A DNA stretch of 7,806 nucleotides from Actinomycetota bacterium (GCA_005801025.1 SYDZ01000218.1:1-7806); one strand, 5' to 3'; shown: positions 1-6,654, numbered from the stretch's first letter. Notes: generated from the sequence alone by a model not told the origin. A program made the numbers and translations.

Positions 1-1482
1 ATGGCAACACTTGGCGAACTGCTTCGTCAACATACCGAACTCTCCAAGGACGACAGTGCTCATCTGCAGCAACTGATCGGTGAATGGGGCATGTTGGCCG
101 ATCTTTGTTTCGCTGACATGATGCTGTACCTCAAGAGTCACGACAACACCTGGGTGGTTGGTGCTCAAGTGCGTCCGGCTACGGGTCAGACAATTTATCG
201 CAGTGACCTTGTCGATTCGCAGGCCAATGAAGCCGAAGCCGAACTTCTTGGTCGGGCATTCGCCTCGGGAGAAATTTGTGAAGGCGAACTGCATAAAAGA
301 AATATTTTTGATTCCATTCACGTTTTAGCGATCCCAGTTCATGGCGAAGACGGCTCGATTGCGGTCTTGACGCGCGAGTGGTCGTCTAAGACCAGTCGCC
401 AGCCAGGCGAACTTGAGCGTACATATCTTTCGATTTTTCAACGCATTGCTGAGATGATCACCCAAGGTGCATTCCCATTCCGTGGTCGCGCCGCAGATCT
501 TAGTGCTGCACCCCGTGTTGGGGACGGGGCAATCGTCCTTGATGAACAGGCTGTCATTCGCTACGCCTCGCCAAATGCGGTGTCAGCATTGCACCGAGTT
601 GGAATCACAGCCAATGTGGTCGGTCAATCTGTCAGTGAACTTGGTTTTGCCGACAGTCCAGTGCGCCAAGCCTTCGAACGTCATGAACCCGTCATTGAAG
701 AATTTGACCAGACGGCTGATGTGACCTTGTTGGTTCGCTGTCTTCCAATCATTGCTTCACAGGTCGTCACGGGTGGAATGTTGCTCATTCGCGATGTCAC
801 CGAAGTGCGCCGCCGCGATCGTTTGCTGCTCTCAAAAGATGCCACGATCAGGGAAATCCACCATCGCGTGAAGAATAACTTGCAGACCATTTCTTCGCTG
901 TTGCGTTTGCAAGCGCGTCGACTGGAATCGCCAGAGGCGAAGGCAGCGATTCAAGAGAGTGTGCGGCGGATTCGCACGATCGCATTAGTGCATGAAACTT
1001 TGTCCCGTGAAACTGGTGAGGACGTGGCATTCATTGAGATCGTTCGCCCTTTGTTGCGCTTAGTTGAAGAAGGTTTGCAATCACCCGATCGTCCCGTGCG
1101 ATTTATTGTTCAGGGTGATGGCGGTCGTCTGCCGGCCACGGTTGCCACGCCCTTGTCTGTGGTGTTAACCGAACTTTTACAAAACGCCGTTGATCACGGC
1201 TTCCCTGAAGGCAGCGCTGGTGGCTCGGTAGTCGTTGAACTCGGTGGCACTGATGATGACATAGAGATCAAAGTGATAAACGATGGTCGTGTCTTGGACC
1301 CAGCATTTGATCTCAATGGGGTGACTGGACTCGGACTATCTATTGTGCGGACCCTGGTGACCACTGAACTCAATGGATCAATTTTGATTCGTGCCGGTGT
1401 GGCGGAAGACTTCATCGCCGTCGGCATTGAAGATCACCGCAGCGGCGATGGCACGGTCGTGCAATTGTCCTTACCGCGTTAG
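1..1482 (+). CDS. pdtaS: PdtaS-type cytosolic sensor histidine kinase (GAF-PAS-HisKA_2-HATPase_c)
   Basis: 493-residue two-component sensor kinase that should autophosphorylate on histidine and pass the phosphate to an ANTAR-type response regulator (PdtaR in mycobacteria). No such regulator lies in this window. Visible order: GAF-like sensor about 1-155, PAS-like domain about 165-270, HisKA_2 dimerisation/phosphoacceptor region about 280-355, ATPase domain about 378-492. The H-box reads EIHHRVKNNLQ at 285-295, with H288 as the likely phosphoacceptor. The N-box is ELLQNAVDHG, with N395. The G-box is GLGLSIV at 443-449. No membrane segment or signal peptide is visible, which fits the cytosolic PdtaS family. 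The length is close to the roughly 500 residues of the M. tuberculosis protein. The N-terminus (MATLGELLRQHT, then GEWGMLADLCFAD) resembles the known PdtaS N-terminus, so the ATG at base 1 is probably the true start, although upstream DNA is not visible. The family is known to sense nitric oxide, copper or c-di-GMP in mycobacteria; ligand use here is inference. It is convergent with whiB1. Confidence 0.93.
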   Translation: MATLGELLRQHTELSKDDSAHLQQLIGEWGMLADLCFADMMLYLKSHDNTWVVGAQVRPATGQTIYRSDLVDSQANEAEAELLGRAFASGEICEGELHKRNIFDSIHVLAIPVHGEDGSIAVLTREWSSKTSRQPGELERTYLSIFQRIAEMITQGAFPFRGRAADLSAAPRVGDGAIVLDEQAVIRYASPNAVSALHRVGITANVVGQSVSELGFADSPVRQAFERHEPVIEEFDQTADVTLLVRCLPIIASQVVTGGMLLIRDVTEVRRRDRLLLSKDATIREIHHRVKNNLQTISSLLRLQARRLESPEAKAAIQESVRRIRTIALVHETLSRETGEDVAFIEIVRPLLRLVEEGLQSPDRPVRFIVQGDGGRLPATVATPLSVVLTELLQNAVDHGFPEGSAGGSVVVELGGTDDDIEIKVINDGRVLDPAFDLNGVTGLGLSIVRTLVTTELNGSILIRAGVAEDFIAVGIEDHRSGDGTVVQLSLPR

Positions 1483-1483
1483 A

Positions 1484-1801
1484 TCAAGAAACGAAAGAAC
1501 GGGCATTCATGATTGCGAGGCGATTGCGCGCAGCAATTCGGCGGCGGATGTCGCGACGCTCTTCTTCAGAGGTGCCACCCCAAATACCTGAGTCCTGATT
1601 GGTCTCAAGGGCAAACTCAAGACAACTGACTTGAACTGTGCATTCGTTACAGACTTGCTTGGCGCGATCAATCTGCAGGAGGGCTTGGCCTGTAGTTCCG
1701 ATGGGGAAAAATAGATCCGGATCGGTTTCTCGGCAGATGGCTTCATCGCGCCAGGTGTAGTCGGCAGTTCCGAGGGCAAGGGATGAGGCAAGGATGGACA
1801 C
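1484..1801 (-). CDS. whiB1: WhiB1-like iron-sulfur transcriptional regulator
   Basis: Small Wbl-family regulator of 105 residues from the GTG at 1801. Four cysteines at 23, 51, 54 and 60 (C-x27-C-x2-C-x5-C) should hold a [4Fe-4S] cluster. The Wbl signature GIWGG lies at 72-76 and is followed by the basic tail RRDIRRRIAARNR, the usual DNA-contact region. The core (DPDLFFPIG, then QDSGIWGGTSEEERR) is closest to WhiB1. WhiB1 in mycobacteria binds region 4 of the primary sigma factor and reacts with nitric oxide. I chose the GTG at 1801 because GGAG (1808-1811) lies 6 bases upstream and the product then has the usual family length. An in-frame TTG at 1897 would add 32 residues of Pro/Ser-rich sequence unlike the family, and a GTG at 1855 is a second alternative. 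It ends 1 base from the end of pdtaS, convergently; the same pairing is known for Rv3219 and Rv3220c. Confidence 0.9.
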   Translation of the reverse strand: MSILASSLALGTADYTWRDEAICRETDPDLFFPIGTTGQALLQIDRAKQVCNECTVQVSCLEFALETNQDSGIWGGTSEEERRDIRRRIAARNRLAIMNARSFVS

Positions 1802-1807
1802 GGTGTG

Positions 1808-1811
1808 CTCC
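1808..1811 (-). promoter_or_regulatory. Ribosome binding site that decides the whiB1 start
   Basis: GGAG on the minus strand, followed by 6 bases (CACACC) and then GTG at 1801-1799. This is the clearest Shine-Dalgarno match at any start in the window and supports the shorter WhiB1 product. The upstream TTG at 1897 has no comparable site. Confidence 0.55.
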
Positions 1812-1937
1812 AGGCATGTTTGGGGGGTGGTGGGCGGGGATGACAAGTCTCTCACAGGAGACCTTGCAAGGTTGGCAAACTCTTGGTGAATTCGCAAGGG
1901 GTTCAGCCTAGATTTTTTGTCACACCATTGATTTTTT

Positions 1938-1959
1938 ATTTATCCATTTTCGGATAAAT
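1938..1959. promoter_or_regulatory. Perfect 8-bp inverted repeat in the whiB1/phosphodiesterase intergenic region
   Basis: ATTTATCC (1938-1945) and GGATAAAT (1952-1959) are exact reverse complements separated by 6 bases (ATTTTC). The dyad lies in a noticeably AT-rich stretch (about 1910-1960), 137 bases upstream of the whiB1 GTG and 36 bases upstream of the phosphodiesterase ATG. It could be an operator for a dimeric regulator acting on either divergent gene. It lacks the G+C-rich stem and trailing T run of an intrinsic terminator. I do not recognise it as the site of a named regulator. The rest of 1802-1995 holds no other clear element. Confidence 0.45.
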
Positions 1960-1983
1960 GTTCGTGTTGCGGAGTAATCAGAG

Positions 1984-1989
1984 TTAAAT
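1984..1989 (+). promoter_or_regulatory. Possible -10 box of a leaderless phosphodiesterase transcript
   Basis: TTAAAT matches the -10 consensus at 4 of 6 positions and sits exactly 6 bases before the ATG at 1996, where a -10 box would lie if transcription began at the start codon. There is no properly spaced Shine-Dalgarno sequence: GGAG at 1971-1974 is too far upstream. No good -35 box is seen. Suggestive only. Confidence 0.22.
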
Positions 1990-1995
1990 GCAGGT

Positions 1996-2694
1996 ATGGC
2001 GACACAGGTCATGGCTCATCGTGGCGCCTCAAAAGCCGAGAAGGAAAACACAGTGTCCGCCTTTAAAAGAGCCGTATCTATCGGGTCAGATGCCGCCGAA
2101 CTCGATGTACGTCGCACCGCCGATGGGATTTTGGTTGTACATCACAATGCCACTCTGGAGGATGATCGGATTATTTCCCAAGTGCAGTTCGCCGATCTAC
2201 CTCAAGACATCTGCACCTTGGATGCCGCCCTTGACGCTTGCCAACCCATGTGGGTGAACGTGGAAATTAAAAACGACCCGCTGGAGCCAGACTTCGACGA
2301 GAGCGAATCAATCGCTGACCGCACCATTGAATGCCTGAGCAGGCGAACCGAGGGCGATAGTCGCTGGCTTATTTCTTCATTTCGCCGCGAGACCATTGAC
2401 CGTTGTCGGCAGTTGCGACCAACCATTGCCACCGCCTGGCTGACCGTTGGGGTGCTGCCACAAGACGCTGTGGGCATTGTCGTGGGATTGGTCAATGACG
2501 GACACAGCGCGCTACATCCGTGGGTCAATTTACTGTCGCGTGAGCTGATTGATCTCTGTCACCAACATGGGTTAAAGGTCAACACTTGGACCTGCGATGA
2601 TCCTGTGCGAATGGCCGAACTTCTTGATTGGGGAATTGACGGTTTGTGCACCAATCAACCAGACATCGCCCTCAAGGTCATTGGTCAAAGATAA
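1996..2694 (+). CDS. Cytoplasmic glycerophosphodiester phosphodiesterase (GDPD/UgpQ-like)
   Basis: 232-residue GDPD-family TIM-barrel enzyme expected to hydrolyse deacylated phospholipids (glycerophosphodiesters) to sn-glycerol 3-phosphate and an alcohol. Visible landmarks: AHRGAS at 7-12 (catalytic H8 and R9), ENT at 17-19, AELDVR at 34-39 (metal ligands E35 and D37), VVHHNATL at 47-54 (H50 as the second catalytic histidine), VNVEIK at 87-92 (E90, third metal ligand), and near the C-terminus VNTWT (195-199) with GIDGLCTNQPD (213-223). The length is close to E. coli UgpQ (about 247). No signal peptide is visible, so it is probably intracellular, unlike periplasmic GlpQ. One oddity is that the usual HD pair after the second catalytic histidine reads HN here (N51). 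ATG 1996 is chosen because the conserved AHRG motif follows within a few residues; the ribosome binding site is poor. It converges with the lipid kinase, the stop codons 4 bases apart. Confidence 0.92.
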   Translation: MATQVMAHRGASKAEKENTVSAFKRAVSIGSDAAELDVRRTADGILVVHHNATLEDDRIISQVQFADLPQDICTLDAALDACQPMWVNVEIKNDPLEPDFDESESIADRTIECLSRRTEGDSRWLISSFRRETIDRCRQLRPTIATAWLTVGVLPQDAVGIVVGLVNDGHSALHPWVNLLSRELIDLCHQHGLKVNTWTCDDPVRMAELLDWGIDGLCTNQPDIALKVIGQR

Positions 2695-2698
2695 ATCT

Positions 2699-3673
2699 TT
2701 AGGCAGGGAAAAGTAGGCGTACGGCCTCGGGCACATGTCTGAAATGTAGGCGTGTTGATTCACCCAAGTAGTCACCATCAACCTGATAGGGAAATGGCGT
2801 GGCATTTTCTATGATCAGTTCGTGGACATCATTAAAACAAGCCACATGCTCACTGGGTGTGACTCCGCCACCTTTGAGAGCCCCAGCCAATGTGCGAATA
2901 ATGGCGATCGCCGACATAGTTCGAAAAGTCACTGCCACAAGTGGTTGATCGAGACCAGCGGCGGGTGACAGATCAAGAGCTCGGTTGCCGAGAAATGAAT
3001 ATGGATTTGTGTTGAGGACAACCGTGAAATAGCCGTCATCAACGAATCGCTGGGGGTCATAGGTGTTGATATCGGATCCAGTGATACTTCCTGGTCCACC
3101 GATAGCCGCATCAGCGGCAACCGTGAAATGTGGGTGATGGCGATCGTATTTGTTGAGCCAAGTGTGAAGAGCAGCGTACATAAATAATGGATGCCCAGCC
3201 CAGCGCTTTAATGAAGCCCGAGTCTCAACAGTGCGAACGACCGCGGCGTCGTAGCCAACACCAGTATGAAAGCAGAAGAAGCGTCCGTTGACTCGACCCA
3301 GCCCGATGGGTCGAATGTTTGCTTGAGGATCTTCCAGACCGCTGACCAACATGTTGACCGCAGCGATTGGGTCATTTGGTAAACCGATAGTGCGGGCGAA
3401 AACATTGGTGCTCCCGCCAGGCAAGACCCCAAGAGATGATTGTGAACCAGCGACACCTGACGCAACTTCGTTGAGGGTGCCGTCGCCACCAAAGGAAATA
3501 ACCAGATCTACCTCTCGACGAGCGGCATCCTGGGCGAACCTAGTGGCGTGCCCACGGCGGTTAGTCTCCACGATCTGCACATTGTGCTGTCTGGACAACG
3601 CTCGGTGCACAATGACTGTGTTGCGAGCGGTGACTGACGAAGCAAAGGAGTTAACGACAAGGAGAATTCGCAC
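2699..3673 (-). CDS. Diacylglycerol kinase-family lipid kinase
   Basis: DAGK_cat/NAD-kinase-like fold enzyme, expected to phosphorylate diacylglycerol or a related lipid with ATP at the inner membrane face; the exact substrate cannot be read from sequence. From the GTG at 3673 it is 324 residues. Landmarks: N-terminal strand ILLVVNSFAS at 3-12, the nucleotide-binding glycine motif FGGDGTLNE at 61-69, VLPGGSTNVFAR at 83-94, GVGYDA in the C-terminal domain, and VDGD at 298-301, which corresponds to the conserved VDGE-type motif of the family. A longer frame begins at a TTG at 3757 and adds 28 Pro-rich residues. I prefer 3673 because family members begin with MRxLLxVN and the extra segment overlaps a hairpin-like repeat. 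GAGG lies only 2 bases before the GTG, so translation may be leaderless. A DAGK-family gene near whiB1 is, as I recall, also found in mycobacteria. Confidence 0.88.
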   Translation of the reverse strand: MRILLVVNSFASSVTARNTVIVHRALSRQHNVQIVETNRRGHATRFAQDAARREVDLVISFGGDGTLNEVASGVAGSQSSLGVLPGGSTNVFARTIGLPNDPIAAVNMLVSGLEDPQANIRPIGLGRVNGRFFCFHTGVGYDAAVVRTVETRASLKRWAGHPLFMYAALHTWLNKYDRHHPHFTVAADAAIGGPGSITGSDINTYDPQRFVDDGYFTVVLNTNPYSFLGNRALDLSPAAGLDQPLVAVTFRTMSAIAIIRTLAGALKGGGVTPSEHVACFNDVHELIIENATPFPYQVDGDYLGESTRLHFRHVPEAVRLLFPA

Positions 3674-3681
3674 TACCTCAA

Positions 3682-3687
3682 ACGGTA
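3682..3687 (-). promoter_or_regulatory. Possible -10 box just upstream of the lipid kinase GTG
   Basis: On the minus strand TACCGT fits the actinobacterial TANNNT pattern and ends 8 bases before the GTG at 3673. That would place the transcript start at or within about 2 bases of the start codon. No convincing -35 box is visible. It gives weak support for the shorter start over the TTG at 3757. Confidence 0.2.
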
Positions 3688-3697
3688 TCAGCCCGAT

Positions 3698-3723
3698 CTC
3701 AAGCCACTTCGGGTGATCTTGAG
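3698..3723. repeat. Imperfect inverted repeat in the lipid kinase/etfB intergenic region
   Basis: CTCAAG (3698-3703) and CTTGAG (3718-3723) are exact reverse complements. Between them a smaller inner pair, CAC (3705-3707) and GTG (3713-3715), flanks the loop TTCGG. It could be an operator or a transcript hairpin ahead of the divergent genes. The rest of 3674-3810 shows no other clear element apart from the weak promoter-like hexamers listed. Confidence 0.28.
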
Positions 3724-3798
3724 GGGTGGGAGGCCCGATGGGGCGAGCGTCACGCAAAGAGATGGGGTGTGGGTTGTGCGAAATGGGTGTTAGTCCGT

Positions 3799-3804
3799 AA
3801 GAAT
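3799..3804 (+). promoter_or_regulatory. Possible -10 box of a leaderless etfBA transcript
   Basis: AAGAAT matches 4 of 6 consensus -10 positions and ends 6 bases before the etfB ATG at 3811, the spacing expected if the transcript starts at the ATG. TTGTGC at 3774-3779 is a weak -35 candidate with a 19-base spacer. AGGG at 3805-3808 lies only 2 bases from the ATG, too close for a standard ribosome binding site. Confidence 0.22.
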
Positions 3805-3810
3805 AGGGAC

Positions 3811-4587
3811 ATGAACGTCATTGTCTGCGTCAAACAGATCCCCGATCCTGCCAATCTTGGAGCCCTAGATCCCTCCTCCAATACGCTGAAGCGTGAAGGC
3901 AAGTTGATCTTGGATGAGTCCGACAGTTACGGGGTCGAAATGGCCCTGCAGTTGGTTGCTACTGCTGGTGGTGGAGAAGTCAGTTTGGTCTCTATGGCAC
4001 CGAATAGTGAAACCTCGGGTCTACGCACTGCGCTCGCAATGGGAGCGGCAAAAGCCGTATTGGTTTCTGATCCAGCATTGCTGGGCTCGGATGCTTTGAC
4101 AACGGCGAAGATTTTGGCTGCCGCAGTGACACGACTCGGTGGAGCCGATTTGATTATCGCGGCGACTGAATCCAGTGATGGTTACACCGGAACTGTGCCT
4201 GAGCAGATGGCTGAAGTTCTTGGTTTGCCTTCGGTGACATTTGCGAAAAAAGTTTCTGTTGAAGGTGGCGTACTCAAAGTGGATCGTCAGACCGAAGATG
4301 GTTATGACGAAGTGACCTGTCCACTCCCTGCATTGATCTCTGTGACTGCTGGCGTTGTTGAACCGCGTTACCCAAGTTTCAAAGGCATCATGGCCGCAAA
4401 ATCAAAGCCAGTTGACGAAGTCACCGCAGCCGACCTCGGCGTGACGCCTGTTGGCTGGGCGGGTGCCGGTCAAAAAGTGAGCAGTGTCACACAAGCTGAA
4501 GCCCGCGCCGCTGGCGAAGTGATCGAAGATGATGGTGAAGCATTCGCCAAGATCGTGACTTTCCTTGAAGGTCTCAAGGTCATCTAG
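3811..4587 (+). CDS. etfB: Electron transfer flavoprotein, beta subunit
   Basis: 258-residue small subunit of the heterodimeric electron transfer flavoprotein, which carries electrons from acyl-CoA and related dehydrogenases to the quinone pool through ETF:quinone oxidoreductase. The N-terminus MNVIVCVKQIPDP is the classic EtfB start. The AMP-site region reads ATESSDGYTGTVPEQ at 118-132. The family signature covers VDRQTEDGYDEV (157-168) through PLPALISVT (171-179) and is followed by VEPRYPSFKGIMAAK at 183-197. The length matches actinobacterial EtfB/FixA (about 260). An in-frame ATG at 3769 would add 14 residues (MGCAKWVLVRKNRD) absent from the family, so the ATG at 3811 is chosen. Cotranscription with etfA, 72 bases downstream, is expected. 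No dehydrogenase or quinone oxidoreductase gene is nearby, so its partners are encoded elsewhere. Divergent from the lipid kinase. Confidence 0.95.
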   Translation: MNVIVCVKQIPDPANLGALDPSSNTLKREGKLILDESDSYGVEMALQLVATAGGGEVSLVSMAPNSETSGLRTALAMGAAKAVLVSDPALLGSDALTTAKILAAAVTRLGGADLIIAATESSDGYTGTVPEQMAEVLGLPSVTFAKKVSVEGGVLKVDRQTEDGYDEVTCPLPALISVTAGVVEPRYPSFKGIMAAKSKPVDEVTAADLGVTPVGWAGAGQKVSSVTQAEARAAGEVIEDDGEAFAKIVTFLEGLKVI

Positions 4588-4659
4588 TTAGCCCAATCAC
4601 ATCGTAAAAGAGATATCAGTCAGACCTCAACCGAATAAAGAACGAGAACGGATAGATCA

Positions 4660-5622
4660 ATGGGAATGAATAACATTTGGGTTTTTGCTCAGGTCGCAAA
4701 TGGCGCACCGACATCAGGTTCGCTGGAACTGTTGACCAAGGCGCGCTCCATGGGAGCAACTGTCAGCGTGTGGGTGGCTGGCGATGGCGCAGCAGTTGCT
4801 GGTGCTCTCGGAGAATTCGGAGCGAGCAAAGTTTTTGCCGTGAGTTACGGAGCAAACTTGGCTGGCGTAGCCGTTGCTTCGGCGATGAAGGCCAGCATTG
4901 ATGCTGGTCAGGCCCCAGACCTCGTGATGTTTCCGCAGTCATATGAAGGTCGCGACGTCATGGCTCGTTTGTCGGTCAAGGTCGGACGCACAGTTTTAAC
5001 AAATAACGTAGAGATTGTTGCCGATGGTGAGTCGGTCACTGTGACGACACCGATTTTCGGCGGCAACACTTTGGTTGCGACAACGTTCACTGGTGGCACT
5101 CCGTACCTCGCAGCATTTCGTCCAAAGTCATTCGTTCCCGAATCAGTTGCTGGATCGGCGGCAGAAGTCGTTGTCGTGAATGTGCCCGACCTCGGAGTAA
5201 CCGGCGCGGCACAAGTAATCGCGGTGCATGTTGAAGAAACAACTGGCCCCAAACTTGATGAAGCCAATATTGTTGTTTCTGGCGGACGTGGTTTGGGTGA
5301 AAGTGCGAAGTACGAAATGATTGAATCCCTAGCCAAGTTGCTGAAGGCCGCTCCTGGCGCATCGCGTGCCATCGTGGATGCCGGTTGGGTTCCTTATAGT
5401 TATCAAGTTGGTCAGACTGGCAAAGTCGTGAAGCCCAGCGTGTACATCGCCTGTGGTATCTCGGGTGCGACTCAACACATGGTTGGCATGAAGGGCTCAA
5501 AGAACATCATCGCCATCAACAAGGATAAGGAAGCACCAATCTTTGGGATTGCAGACTTGGGAATTGTTGGCGACTTGCACAAAGTGTTACCCAAACTGAT
5601 TGAAGCTCTTCAAAGTCGTTGA
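4660..5622 (+). CDS. etfA: Electron transfer flavoprotein, alpha subunit
   Basis: 320-residue large subunit of electron transfer flavoprotein, which binds the redox-active FAD. The N-terminal domain (about 1-185) is the EtfA/B-like Rossmann-type fold. The C-terminal FAD-binding domain shows VVSGGRGLG at 205-213, SRAIVDAGWVPYSYQVGQTG at 235-254, VYIACGISGATQHMVGM at 261-277, and NKDKEAPIFGIADLGIVGD at 287-305, all EtfA hallmarks. The length is normal. The ATG at 4660 has GGA 7 bases upstream (4650-4652); a second ATG at 4666 is possible but has no better site. The 72 bases after etfB (4588-4659) contain no gene or clear hairpin, so a single etfBA message is likely. The 3' end converges on the minus-strand operon with a 12-base gap. 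A short stem (CTGGC-TCAG-GCCGG, 5630-5643) lies there but has no T run. Confidence 0.95.
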   Translation: MGMNNIWVFAQVANGAPTSGSLELLTKARSMGATVSVWVAGDGAAVAGALGEFGASKVFAVSYGANLAGVAVASAMKASIDAGQAPDLVMFPQSYEGRDVMARLSVKVGRTVLTNNVEIVADGESVTVTTPIFGGNTLVATTFTGGTPYLAAFRPKSFVPESVAGSAAEVVVVNVPDLGVTGAAQVIAVHVEETTGPKLDEANIVVSGGRGLGESAKYEMIESLAKLLKAAPGASRAIVDAGWVPYSYQVGQTGKVVKPSVYIACGISGATQHMVGMKGSKNIIAINKDKEAPIFGIADLGIVGDLHKVLPKLIEALQSR

Positions 5623-5634
5623 GTTGATGCTGGC

Positions 5635-6654
5635 TCAGGCCGGAGTATCACGAGCAAATAACGCAAAAGAGATGTCGTTATCGGGGTCTTGGGCGATCAG
5701 GCTCAACTCGTAAGGACTGCGACTTCCATCGTCACATCGAAACCATTGCATCGCTCGCGCAGTGTCGCCGATTTCTTGATTCAGGACACCGGCTTGGCGC
5801 ATCTCGTCCCATTCCTCGGTGAATCCACCGAGGGCGGCCAACAACCACCACACACCGAACCGCCCCAATGCCGCCCCGCGTCGTCGACCGTGAGCACCAC
5901 CGGATGAACCACACCATCCGAGCCAAGCAAGCGCCTCCTGCGTCGTCAGCGGTGTGAGTCGACACGTACGGATACCTAAGGCACCGAGAGCATCAATGAC
6001 TGTGCCATCAATGACGATGGACTCGGCTCGTCCCTGAGAGGAAGATGTCCATGGCTCAACGAGTGAACGCAGTGCATTGTGGACGAAGGGATCGTCAACA
6101 ATCATTTCTTCATAAACCTCTTCGGCTTCAATGTCAGTCCATATGTGCTGCCAGGTATCACTCGGAGAGGGAGCATCAATACCTTCATCGGAATATATCG
6201 CCATCGGGTACGCGGGTTCCCATGGTTGAAGAAGTAAAGGTATGTCGAGGACATTAAGAACCTCACCGACGCTCTTCGCGTCAATGATTTCGCCGCGCAA
6301 TACTCGCTCATGCGCCACGAATGCTCGGCGTGGACCGTCGGTTAGCAAACTTGAAAGTTCGATCCATGAATGATTTTGAGCAATAACTTCGGTGAGCGGT
6401 CCAATAGTGAAGCGACCACTATCTTCGGCCAAAACCTGAGCGGCCCAATTGGTCGTTGCATGAAGAGCCAATCGATATTCAGCCAATGTGGCCGCTGGCC
6501 AAACCTGGCGACCCGATTGAGTTGCAAGTCGTGAGCGTTGGCGAATACGAAAAAGACCTTCCCAGTCACGGTTGGCGCAACGTGCATCAATCAGTCGCAC
6601 AAGCCCGTCGAGATCGGCGCGATCAATCAACGGGTCTAAGTCATTGTCATCCAT
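5635..6654 (-). CDS. Conserved-looking hypothetical protein, last gene of the SCO1664/DUF3090 unit
   Basis: 339-residue soluble acidic protein that I do not recognise. No signal peptide and no clear membrane span are visible; the segment FGVWWLLAALGG at 266-277 is hydrophobic but short. The most distinctive element is the Gly/Arg-rich motif GGAHGRRRGAALGRFG at 252-267 (DNA 5854-5901), directly before that Trp/Leu-rich stretch and a tail containing MQWFRCDDG (302-310) and ELSLIAQDPD (316-325). Its density of Gly and Arg suggests a conserved site, perhaps binding a phosphate or nucleotide, but that is speculation. The N-terminal half is helical-looking and rich in Leu, Asp and Glu. It starts at an ATG 17 bases after the stop of the SCO1664-family gene, and AAGG overlapping that stop is 15 bases away, so translational coupling is plausible. 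Operon position suggests a role alongside the kinase-like protein; function is unknown. Confidence 0.8.
   Translation of the reverse strand: MDDNDLDPLIDRADLDGLVRLIDARCANRDWEGLFRIRQRSRLATQSGRQVWPAATLAEYRLALHATTNWAAQVLAEDSGRFTIGPLTEVIAQNHSWIELSSLLTDGPRRAFVAHERVLRGEIIDAKSVGEVLNVLDIPLLLQPWEPAYPMAIYSDEGIDAPSPSDTWQHIWTDIEAEEVYEEMIVDDPFVHNALRSLVEPWTSSSQGRAESIVIDGTVIDALGALGIRTCRLTPLTTQEALAWLGWCGSSGGAHGRRRGAALGRFGVWWLLAALGGFTEEWDEMRQAGVLNQEIGDTARAMQWFRCDDGSRSPYELSLIAQDPDNDISFALFARDTPA

Noticed and set aside
1802..1897. Longer WhiB1 reading frame from a TTG at 1897 (137 residues).
   Set aside because: The extra 32 residues are not family-like, the TTG has no ribosome binding site, and the GTG at 1801 has GGAG at ideal spacing. 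The longer form remains possible.
1910..1925. TGTGA on the minus strand (TGTGACAAAAAATC) upstream of whiB1 as a CRP-family site, because CRP is known to act on mycobacterial whiB1.
   Set aside because: Only one half-site matches; the second half (TCTAG) does not resemble TCACA.
1988..2257. Open frame from the ATG at 1988 overlapping the phosphodiesterase.
   Set aside because: Out-of-frame shadow of a clear GDPD gene; its translation resembles no protein family.
2687..2700. AAAGAT-AA-ATCTTT palindrome across the convergent stop codons of the phosphodiesterase and lipid kinase.
   Set aside because: The stem is almost all A/T with a two-base loop, too weak for an intrinsic terminator; it probably arises by chance from the two overlapping stop regions.
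4908..5500. Long minus-strand open frames antisense to etfA (up to 154 codons).
   Set aside because: Low-complexity Thr/Ser/Pro-rich translation typical of the reverse strand of a real gene; etfA is unambiguous.
5630..5643. CTGGC-TCAG-GCCGG stem after etfA as a transcription terminator.
   Set aside because: Five base pairs including one G-U wobble and no following T run; mentioned only as a faint candidate.
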